Positions 43,191 through 49,856 of a DNA stretch of 49,856 nt are shown here, one piece after another. Source of the stretch: Calditrichota bacterium (GTDB lineage: Bacteria; Zhuqueibacterota; Zhuqueibacteria; Thermofontimicrobiales; Thermofontimicrobiaceae); contig JAADFU010000179.1 in the NCBI GenBank assembly GCA_013152715.1, positions 1-49,856 of the forward strand, read 5' to 3'. Each line of letters starts with the position of its first letter. The stretch's first letter is position 1. A program made the translations under genes and the position numbers. Under the pieces are notes generated by a model. The model saw nothing but the letters and a program-made list of their open reading frames with translations. It ran no database searches and was not told the DNA's origin.

Positions 43191-44159
43191 GTGGCGCAAC
43201 CGCAAACTTCGCGTGAAAATTCCCAGCAAAAAATAGGTTTGTCCGTCGTGATTCCGCTTTACAACGAAGCAGAGTCCCTGCCCGAGTTGTATCTGCAATT
43301 GACTGATGTTTTGCAGCGGGAAAAAATTAATTACGAATTACTTTTTATCGACGACGGCTCTCGGGACGGGTCATTCGAGATTTTGGAAGAATTTCACAAA
43401 AAAGACAACCGCGTTCGCGCGGTACAATTCCGAAAAAATTTTGGCAAATCAGCGGCGCTGGCGTGCGGTTTTCAGGAGGCGCGGGGTGAAATTGTCATTA
43501 CCATGGACGCGGATTTGCAGGACGATCCCGATGAAATACCTGATCTGATTGCCAAAATCAACGAGGGTTACGATCTGGTTTCCGGCTGGAAGAAAAAACG
43601 TTACGATCCGTTCATCAAACGCACTACTTCAAAAATTTACAATCTGGTGACAAGCTGGGTTTCTGGCATTCGACTTCATGATTTCAATTGCGGTCTTAAA
43701 GCCTACCGCAACGACGTGGTAAAAACTATTGAAGTTTACGGCCAATTGCATCGTTTCATTCCGGTTCTGGCGCACTGGCAGGGATTTCGCGTCACAGAAA
43801 TGCCAGTCAAACACCATCCGCGGAAATATGGCAAGACGAAATTTGGCGCGTTTCGTTTCATCGCCGGCATGTTGGATTTATTCACGGTGGTTTTTCTGAA
43901 CAAGTTCAAAAAAAGGCCGCTCCATCTTTTTGGCACTTTCGGATTAATTACTTTGATCCTCGGCGTGATTTTGAATATTTATCTTGCGTACCAACGCATA
44001 TTTTTTCAAAAATATCTGAGCAACAGACCCTTGTTATTTCTCGCTGTGTTGCTGGTGATTGTCGGGATTCAGTTTATTTCCATGGGGCTTCTCGGCGAAA
44101 TGATCACGGAGACGCAGAAGAGGAAAAATGATTATTCGGTGAAAAATGTTTTAGGATAA
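43191..44159 (+). CDS. Glycosyltransferase family 2, dolichol-phosphate mannosyltransferase-like, with two C-terminal membrane segments
   Basis: 322 aa, GTG start with a strong AAGGAGG 7 bp upstream. The GT-A fold shows SVVIPLYNEAESLPEL (18-33), FIDDGSRDGS (52-61) and MDADLQDDPDEIP (105-117), the nucleotide-sugar and metal motifs. HHPRKYGKTKFG is the usual loop before the membrane part. Two C-terminal membrane helices (about 243-265 and 280-302) resemble GtrB/ArnC-type enzymes that charge undecaprenyl phosphate with a sugar. It is the first of four glycosyltransferases. Confidence 0.9.
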   Translation: MAQPQTSRENSQQKIGLSVVIPLYNEAESLPELYLQLTDVLQREKINYELLFIDDGSRDGSFEILEEFHKKDNRVRAVQFRKNFGKSAALACGFQEARGEIVITMDADLQDDPDEIPDLIAKINEGYDLVSGWKKKRYDPFIKRTTSKIYNLVTSWVSGIRLHDFNCGLKAYRNDVVKTIEVYGQLHRFIPVLAHWQGFRVTEMPVKHHPRKYGKTKFGAFRFIAGMLDLFTVVFLNKFKKRPLHLFGTFGLITLILGVILNIYLAYQRIFFQKYLSNRPLLFLAVLLVIVGIQFISMGLLGEMITETQKRKNDYSVKNVLG

Positions 44160-44164
44160 TCGTA

Positions 44165-44199
44165 AAGATGTAGTACACCTAAAAGGTGTGCCACATCTT
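44165..44199. repeat. Intergenic palindrome, possibly of the same family as 13957/14038
   Basis: AAGATGTAGTACACCT and AGGTGTGCCACATCTT pair around a 3-nt loop with a small asymmetric mismatch. Size, asymmetry and edges (AAG...CTT) resemble the two palindromes near 14 kb, though the inner sequence differs. It follows the GT2 stop by 5 bp and could also stop transcription. Confidence 0.65.
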
Positions 44200-44314
44200 G
44201 GCAAGAAATGTTGCGTTAAAGAGACGCTCATAAGGTTAGCCTTTTATTACAAATTAAGTTTGTCAAAATTATTTTGCATTTTCTTTCATCTAAACATAAA
44301 TCACGAGGAATTTT

Positions 44315-45385
44315 ATGAAAGTAAATCAGGACTGCCGTTACTTCCGCGGAGATATTCCCTGTCGCTATCACAAATCTGAAGGCGCGGAGTGCGCCGACTG
44401 CTCTTTCTACGATCCGATTAAAGAAAAAATTCTCATCATCAAATTAGGCGCTGCCGGCGATGTGATTCGCACGACGCCGATTTTGCGGCGGCTGAAAAAG
44501 GAATTTCCCCAGGCGCACATTACCTGGCTCACCAATTCGCCGGAATTAGTGCCAGCGGAGTGGGTCGATGAAATTTTTCCGTTTGATCTGGCGCATAGTT
44601 TGCTTTTGCAGGCTGGCGCGTTCGACATTATTTACAATCTGGACAAAGACCTCGAGGCGTGCGCTCTGGCGGATTTGGTCAGCGCTCACGAGAAAAAAGG
44701 CTTCCTTCTCAATTCGGAAAATAATAAATGTATGCCTGCTGGCAAAGAGGCAGAACATAAATTTCTGACCGGTATTTTTGATTCTCTGAACAAAAAAAAT
44801 ACCAAAAGCTATCCCGAAGAAATTTTTGAAATTTGTGGTTTTGAGTTCGCCGGAGAAAAATACATTTTGAACAATTTCTCTGAATACGCCACAGAGTGGA
44901 AAATTAAAGAAAAAAAGCCGTTGATCGGATTGAATACCGGCTGCGGCGGACGCTGGACGTCGCGGTTGTGGCCCGAGGAGTATTGGATCGAACTGGCGAA
45001 AAAATTGAAAAAAGACGGCAAAGGAGTGTTGCTTTTAGGCGGCCCTGATGAGCATGAAAAGAATAAGAGAATTGCCCGCAAGAGCGGCGCCAGCTATTTG
45101 GGACATTTTCCGCTGCAGAAATTCATCAATCTCGTCGATCAGTGCGATTTGGTCGTGACAGCGGTGACCATGGCCATGCACATCGCCATTGGGTTGGAGA
45201 AAAAAATCATCCTGTTCAATAATATTTTCAATCGCCACGAGTTTGAGCTTTACGGCATGGGCGAGATTTTGGAGCCGGAATTGGAATGCGATTGTTTCTT
45301 TTCGCCCACTTGCCCCAATGAATGCATGAAATCCTTGCGCGTGGACACTGTTTTCGAGTCGTGCGGGCGATTGTTAGGGGTGTGA
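44315..45385 (+). CDS. Glycosyltransferase family 9 (heptosyltransferase-like) with cysteine-rich ends
   Basis: 356 aa, ATG with GAGGAA upstream. The GT-B core begins ILIIKLGAAGDVIRTTPILRRLKKEFP (about 41-67), the ADP-heptose transferase signature, and contains GLNTGCGGRWTSRLWPEEYW and LLGGPDEHEKN. The N-terminus adds a four-cysteine segment (Cys7, Cys16, Cys26, Cys29) and the C-terminus another cluster (CDCFFSPTCPNEC), suggesting a metal or disulphide site not present in classical WaaF/WaaC. It probably adds heptose-like sugars to a surface glycan. Its stop is 1 bp before the next start. Confidence 0.87.
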   Translation: MKVNQDCRYFRGDIPCRYHKSEGAECADCSFYDPIKEKILIIKLGAAGDVIRTTPILRRLKKEFPQAHITWLTNSPELVPAEWVDEIFPFDLAHSLLLQAGAFDIIYNLDKDLEACALADLVSAHEKKGFLLNSENNKCMPAGKEAEHKFLTGIFDSLNKKNTKSYPEEIFEICGFEFAGEKYILNNFSEYATEWKIKEKKPLIGLNTGCGGRWTSRLWPEEYWIELAKKLKKDGKGVLLLGGPDEHEKNKRIARKSGASYLGHFPLQKFINLVDQCDLVVTAVTMAMHIAIGLEKKIILFNNIFNRHEFELYGMGEILEPELECDCFFSPTCPNECMKSLRVDTVFESCGRLLGV

Positions 45386-45386
45386 G

Positions 45387-46514
45387 ATGAAAATTGTGAT
45401 GGTCGGCACAGCGTACCCCATGCGCGGCGGCATTGCGCATTACATTGCGCAATTGTACAAAAAATTTGTTCAACGGGGCCATGACGTCAAAATTATCTCT
45501 TTCAAACGCCAGTATCCGTCAATTTTTTTCCCGGGGAAAACACAACAGGATTTGAGCCAGGAAGTTGAAGTTTTACCCAGCGAACCGATTCTGGATTCCG
45601 TCGGACCGTGGTCGTGGCTGCGCGCCTTTTGGCGGATTTATCGCTTTCAGCCGGATTTGATCGTTTTCAAATATTGGATGCCTTTTTTCGCCCCCTGTTA
45701 CGCGGCGATTTCATTTCTGGCGCGGTTATTCACCAAAACGAAAATTCTCTACATCTGCGACAACATCGTCCCTCACGAAAGTAATCCGCTGGACAAATTT
45801 CTCACGCGGCTCGGCTTATGGAACGTGCACTATTTCATCGTCATGTCGAAAACTGTATTAAAATCGCTGCTGGCGTTCAAGCCCAACGCCAATTTTCGTG
45901 AGGCGCCGCATCCAGTTTATGACAATTTCAAAATTAATTACGATCAGAAAACAGCACGGCAAGAGTTAGTCCTCAAGACGGAAGATCGCGTGTTGCTCTT
46001 TTTCGGATACGTCAGGCAGTACAAAGGGCTGCATATTTTGCTCCAGGCGATGCCGCATATTTTGAAAAAAATGAAAGTGAAGCTGCTTGTCGCCGGAGAA
46101 TTTTATGATGATCGAAAAAAATACACCGACCTGATCGACGAATTAGGCGTGAACGATTCGGTTTTTTTGTTTGATGACTACATTCCCAACGAAAAAGTAG
46201 GCATGTTTTACGCGGCAGCAGACGTTGTCGTTTTGCCGTACATCTCCGCCACGCAAAGCGGCATTATTCAAATTGCCTATCATTACGACAAACCAGTCAT
46301 TACTACCAACGTCGGCGGATTGCCTGAAGTCACTGAAGAAGGAAAAACCGGTTACATTGTCCCTGCGGAAGATTCTGAAACATTGGCGGCGGCAGTGGCG
46401 AAATTTTTCTCCGGCGATGATAAAGAAAAATTTCCGAAATTTATCGCTGAATATAAAAAACGATTTTCCTGGGATCGATTAGTGGACGAAATTGAAGGCT
46501 TTTTAGGGAATTAA
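45387..46514 (+). CDS. Glycosyltransferase family 4
   Basis: 375 aa. GT-B fold with the acceptor-side motif GTAYPMRGGIAHYIAQL (about 6-22), LLFFGYVRQYKGLHILLQA (about 207-225) and the donor-site segment YISATQSGIIQIAYHYDKPVITTNVGGLPE (about 284-313), where the usual EGFG is replaced by QSGI as in many GT4 sugar transferases. It starts 1 bp after the GT9 stop, so the two are coupled. Likely acts in surface polysaccharide or glycolipid assembly. Confidence 0.9.
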   Translation: MKIVMVGTAYPMRGGIAHYIAQLYKKFVQRGHDVKIISFKRQYPSIFFPGKTQQDLSQEVEVLPSEPILDSVGPWSWLRAFWRIYRFQPDLIVFKYWMPFFAPCYAAISFLARLFTKTKILYICDNIVPHESNPLDKFLTRLGLWNVHYFIVMSKTVLKSLLAFKPNANFREAPHPVYDNFKINYDQKTARQELVLKTEDRVLLFFGYVRQYKGLHILLQAMPHILKKMKVKLLVAGEFYDDRKKYTDLIDELGVNDSVFLFDDYIPNEKVGMFYAAADVVVLPYISATQSGIIQIAYHYDKPVITTNVGGLPEVTEEGKTGYIVPAEDSETLAAAVAKFFSGDDKEKFPKFIAEYKKRFSWDRLVDEIEGFLGN

Positions 46515-46580
46515 TCCGTCAGGATTTTAAAAAAGCTGTCGCCTAATTTCCGATTTTTGAGCGAAAGGTGAGTTGCCCCA

Positions 46581-47954
46581 ATGAAAAAATTTCTCTTTGT
46601 CACATATTATTATCCGCCAGCCGGCGGTCCTTCGGTGCAGCGCATCATTCGTATTATTCAATTTATGGCAGAAAACGGTTGGGAATGCCAGGTGTTAACC
46701 GTGAAACATGGCGATTACACGACTGTGGATCCCGGGCTGGAGAAAAGAATTCCAGACTCCACGCGAGTCGAGCGGGTTGATTTTTTCGAGCCGTACCGCT
46801 GGTACCGAAAATTTACTGGTAAAAAAACTGACGAGAAAATTCCGCTGGCAGTTTTGTCAGCGCACGAAAAAGCCAGTTTCAAAGAACGGCTTGCCAATGC
46901 TGTTCGCGCCAATTTGTTCATTCCGGATGGGAGAATCGGATGGTACAGACCCGGCGTGCTCGCTGGTGTTCGGCTGGCGTGGCAAGCCCCGGATGTTCGA
47001 CTAATTCTTTCGTCCGGCCCGCCGCACACAGTCCATTTGGTCGCCAGACGAATCGCCAACATTACCGGTTTGCCGTTCATTGCTGATTTTCGTGATCCCT
47101 GGGTCAATATCGATTATTACCACAATATTTGGCGCAATCCGTTGACTGTGGCAATCGACAAGTCTCTGGAAGGGAAAGTGTTGCGAGACGCAGCGGCGAT
47201 CACAGTTGTCGGTCCCGGCTGTCGGGATCAGATTCTGGAAAATCACCCGGATATTCCCATTGAAAAAACGCACATCATTTACAATGGCTTCGATCCCGAT
47301 GTTTATCCCAAAGAGGAGCTAACGCCTCCGGCAGACAAATTTGTTTTCACTTACGTGGGAAATTTGCCGTTTAATCGCTACATTCCGGCATTTTTTCAAG
47401 TGCTCAAAGAGTTGAAACGCGAGGGAAAGATTAATCCGAAAAAGTTTTCGCTTCGATTTTTCGGAAAAATCGATCCCAAAGTGCGGGCCGAAATTGAGAA
47501 ATTTGATCTGGGTGATATGCTTCAATTTCACGATTTTGTGCCGCACGAGCAAGCGATCCGTGCCGTGGTCGCGTCCCAGTTGCTGCTGCTGATTATCAAT
47601 GACACGTACACGAAAAAAGGGATCGTCCCCGGAAAGATGTTCGAATATCTCGCCAGCAAACGTTTCGTGTTCGCCATCGGGCCTGTGGACGGAGACGCGG
47701 CGAAAATTTATCAGGAAACTAAAGCCGGCGCTTTTTTTGAATACGATGACGTGCTGGGAATGAAAGAATTTCTGGAAAATTTTTATCAAAAATGGGAACG
47801 GGGCGCGTGGCAGCCTTTGACGCATTCAGAAAAAATTGACCAGTACCGACGTTCGCGACAGTTGAGGAAACTTTTTCAACTGTTTGAAGCTTTTGCTGCA
47901 AAATCCGATGAAAAGAAACCATTCAGCCACAGCGATCACAGCGACAATTTTTGA
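46581..47954 (+). CDS. Glycosyltransferase family 4-like protein
   Basis: 457 aa. The N-terminus FVTYYYPPAGGPSVQRIIR (about 5-23) is the GT4-like motif. RLILSSGPPHTVHLVARRI, FIADFRDPWVNIDYY and FTYVGNLPFNRYIPAFFQVLKEL mark the two Rossmann-like domains; GIVPGKMFEYLASKRFVFAIG is the donor-sugar region. A family 4 enzyme with an extended loop near 60-110. The fourth glycosyltransferase in a row, in the same direction. Confidence 0.87.
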   Translation: MKKFLFVTYYYPPAGGPSVQRIIRIIQFMAENGWECQVLTVKHGDYTTVDPGLEKRIPDSTRVERVDFFEPYRWYRKFTGKKTDEKIPLAVLSAHEKASFKERLANAVRANLFIPDGRIGWYRPGVLAGVRLAWQAPDVRLILSSGPPHTVHLVARRIANITGLPFIADFRDPWVNIDYYHNIWRNPLTVAIDKSLEGKVLRDAAAITVVGPGCRDQILENHPDIPIEKTHIIYNGFDPDVYPKEELTPPADKFVFTYVGNLPFNRYIPAFFQVLKELKREGKINPKKFSLRFFGKIDPKVRAEIEKFDLGDMLQFHDFVPHEQAIRAVVASQLLLLIINDTYTKKGIVPGKMFEYLASKRFVFAIGPVDGDAAKIYQETKAGAFFEYDDVLGMKEFLENFYQKWERGAWQPLTHSEKIDQYRRSRQLRKLFQLFEAFAAKSDEKKPFSHSDHSDNF

Positions 47955-47960
47955 TTTTTG

Positions 47961-48019
47961 ACCACGAAGGCATTAAAATTTAAAATTAAATCCTTTGAGT
48001 CTTCGCGTCCTGATGGTTC
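47961..48019. repeat. Degenerate ACCACGAAGG...CTTCG inverted repeat
   Basis: ACCACGAAGG at one end and CTTTGAGTCTTCGCGTCCTGATGGT at the other form a degraded, long-spaced inverted repeat similar in style to the ACCACGAAGGCACGAAG palindromes dispersed in some bacterial genomes. It lies in the 114-bp gap before dapF. Only one copy is in this window, so the repeat family is inferred. Confidence 0.35.
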
Positions 48020-48068
48020 TATTATTTTGCCTTTTAATCATTAGATTTTTAATCAAAGTCCACTGAAA

Positions 48069-48869
48069 ATGAAAAATTTAAAATTCAGCAAACTCAGCGC
48101 CACTGGCAATGATTTCATTCTTTTCGACAACCGAGAGAGAATCCTCACCGGCGACGAGCACGATTTTTTTCGAAAAATCTGCCAACGAAGAATTTCTGTC
48201 GGAGCGGATGGGATTTTGCTGCTCGAAGAAAGCAAAAAACATCATTTTTCCATGCGCTATTTCAATTCAGACGGCTCTCTCGGCGAAATGTGCGGCAACG
48301 GCGCCCGGGCTTCGGCGTATTACGCTTTTACACATCAAATTGCTCCGGCGGAATTGACCTTTGATGTGTTGGGGGTGCCTTATCGTGCCAGCGTCAATGG
48401 CGATTTTGTCCAGCTTGTTATGCCGCCGCCAATTGAAATTCGCGAATATCCCGAAGTACTTCAGGAGAAGGAATTTAAAGAAGGCGGCTATCTCAATGTC
48501 GGCGTGCCCCATTACGTCATTTTTGTTCCAGACGTTAATGCGATCAACGTGGAACTTCTGGGGCGCGGATATCGCCATCATGCGGCGTTTCAGCCTTGGG
48601 GCACAAATGTCAACTTTGTGCAGATTGCCGACAAAAATAAAATTCTCATCCGCACTTACGAGCGCGGCGTGGAAGAAGAAACTTTAGCCTGCGGAACCGG
48701 TACGATTTCTGCGGCGATTTTAGCCGTCAAACAGCAAGGATGCAGACTGCCTCTGAAAGTTCAGGCGCGCGGCGGATTGTTGGAAGTGGATTTTGACGAT
48801 GAAATATCAGAAATCAAACTCGCCGGGGAGGCAAAAGAAATTTATTCCGGCGAACTGATTGATGAATAA
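48069..48869 (+). CDS. dapF: Diaminopimelate epimerase
   Basis: 266 aa, usual length. It converts LL- to meso-diaminopimelate for lysine and peptidoglycan synthesis. Both active-site cysteines are present: Cys75 in MCGNGARA and Cys208 in ACGTGT. FSKLSATGNDFILFD (7-21) is the N-terminal signature. No lysine pathway neighbours are visible in this window. The surroundings (glycosyltransferases) suggest an envelope-linked neighbourhood. Confidence 0.96.
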   Translation: MKNLKFSKLSATGNDFILFDNRERILTGDEHDFFRKICQRRISVGADGILLLEESKKHHFSMRYFNSDGSLGEMCGNGARASAYYAFTHQIAPAELTFDVLGVPYRASVNGDFVQLVMPPPIEIREYPEVLQEKEFKEGGYLNVGVPHYVIFVPDVNAINVELLGRGYRHHAAFQPWGTNVNFVQIADKNKILIRTYERGVEEETLACGTGTISAAILAVKQQGCRLPLKVQARGGLLEVDFDDEISEIKLAGEAKEIYSGELIDE

Positions 48870-48925
48870 AAAGCCTCGTCTATAGCTAAAATGAAACAAA
48901 CCTCGTCATAAAAGGAATCGTGTCT

Positions 48926-49856
48926 GTGAAAAAAATATTAGAACAATATCTAAAAAATCTCACCGAAACGTTTCAACGAGGCGATGCAAGAGAAGAAAGC
49001 TATTACAAACACCTCGATGCGCTGATTAAGCAGTATGCAGAAATTAAAAATATCAAAAAAATTGACGTAACCATTGTCCCCAAAAAGACTGAAGCCGGAA
49101 ACCCTGACTTTCGCATCTGGGACGGAAGGAATCACGTCACAGGCTACATTGAGGCGAAAGACCCGTCTGTCACCAATCTGGATCACATCGAAACTACTGA
49201 ACAATTGCAACGATATTGTGAAACTTTCCCCAATGTCATTCTAACGAATTTTTACGAATTCAGACTTTACAGGAATGGGCAGCGAATTGCCCAGGCGATG
49301 ATCGCGCGACCTGCTGTGGCGAAAAAATTGCAAATAGCGCCGCCGGTGGAAAACGTCGGAAAATTTGCTGAACTGTTAGACATTTTCTTTTCTTTCTCTC
49401 TTCCCCGAGCGCAGACGGCACAAGCACTGGCAGTGGAATTGGCAAAACGCACGCGCTTTTTGCGGGACGAAGTCATTGCAGTGGAATTGTCAAAAAATAG
49501 CACCAAAGGACACCGGCAGATTGTCGGATTTTATGAGGCATTCAAAAAATATTTAATTTCCACGCTCACCGAACAGCAATTTGCCGATCTGTACGCCCAG
49601 ACAATCACTTACGGCCTGTTCGCCGCCAGAACCCGCGCTGACGGAGAATTCAACCGACGGCTTGCTTTTGATTACATCCCTCACACAATCGGTATTCTTC
49701 GCGATATTTTCCGTTTCATCTCTCTGGAAGATCCGCCAAAATCATTGCAAATTATCGTCGAAGATATTGCTGAAATATTGAACGTCGCGGATATAGACAA
49801 AATATTTCGCGAATATGCCCGGACAGGAAAAGGCAGAGATCCGATTATTCATTTTT
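48926..49856 (+). CDS. Type ISP-like restriction-modification enzyme, N-terminal part (3'-truncated)
   Basis: The frame opens at a GTG (48926), 9 nt after AAAGGA, and runs without a stop to the window edge (310 codons). An alternative GTG two codons earlier is too close to the ribosome site. The N-terminal nuclease-like domain has PD...EAK residues (Asp61, Glu76, Lys78: NPDFRIW, GYIEAKDPS), the Mrr/PD-(D/E)xK pattern. The following helical region (QIVGFYEAFKKYLIS, FADLYAQTITYGLFAARTR) and GRDPIIHF at the end match the lead-in to the N6-adenine methylase domain of type ISP enzymes such as LlaBIII. The methylase and helicase parts, if present, lie outside the window. Confidence 0.82.
   Translation, partial: MKKILEQYLKNLTETFQRGDAREESYYKHLDALIKQYAEIKNIKKIDVTIVPKKTEAGNPDFRIWDGRNHVTGYIEAKDPSVTNLDHIETTEQLQRYCETFPNVILTNFYEFRLYRNGQRIAQAMIARPAVAKKLQIAPPVENVGKFAELLDIFFSFSLPRAQTAQALAVELAKRTRFLRDEVIAVELSKNSTKGHRQIVGFYEAFKKYLISTLTEQQFADLYAQTITYGLFAARTRADGEFNRRLAFDYIPHTIGILRDIFRFISLEDPPKSLQIIVEDIAEILNVADIDKIFREYARTGKGRDPIIHF

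Overview
The window looks like a chromosomal segment from an uncultured Gram-negative bacterium of the FCB/Calditrichota-KSB1 type. The evidence is compositional and domain-based: moderate GC, C-terminal secretion tails of the 'QNYPNPFNPTT' type (type IX secretion sorting domains), a GWxTD-domain protein, outer-membrane lipoproteins, AsmA-like and beta-barrel envelope proteins, and frequent TTG/GTG starts. The phylum is an inference; no rRNA or tRNA gene was seen. Both ends of the window cut a gene (a subtilase at the left, a restriction-modification enzyme at the right).

Layout, left to right. 1-4.5 kb: a secreted subtilisin-like protease with cohesin, dockerin and T9SS sorting modules, followed by a small cohesin-T9SS protein. 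4.7-8.3 kb: a heterodimeric ABC exporter behind a near-consensus promoter. 8.6-12 kb: a CTP-type lipid-alcohol kinase, pyrF-pyrE, a PqqD-like protein and a homocysteine methyltransferase. 12.1-14 kb: a RACo-type corrinoid reactivator and two inverted palindromes. 14.1-17.7 kb: a zinc-ribbon rhomboid protease, small secreted and TPR proteins, Ogt, and a tiny proline-tailed membrane protein. 18.4-23.2 kb: UDP-sugar pyrophosphorylase and an AsmA-like giant. 23.4-25.7 kb: ECF sigma factor, zinc anti-sigma factor and a secreted TPR/HEAT protein. 25.9-31.1 kb: a metalloprotease/beta-propeller/beta-barrel protein, a GWxTD protein and a SpoIIM-like membrane protein.

31.1-38.3 kb is transcribed leftward and is the most unusual part: a GH2-fold protein fused to a polytopic membrane domain, a membrane-anchored CHAT-fold protein, a Nudix hydrolase and a VWA/GATase-like membrane protein. 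Both the GH2 and CHAT proteins lack the catalytic residues of their families at the positions I can align by eye, so they read as two neighbouring pseudoenzymes facing the periplasm.

38.6-48.9 kb: an NhaC antiporter with an extra N-terminal exported domain, two lipoproteins (TPR; DUF4292/LolB-like), a run of four glycosyltransferases likely acting in surface polysaccharide synthesis, and dapF. 48.9 kb to the end: the 5' part of a type ISP-like restriction-modification enzyme.

Taken together, the window is dominated by cell-envelope and secretion functions with islands of core metabolism (pyrimidine, methionine/B12, lysine/peptidoglycan).
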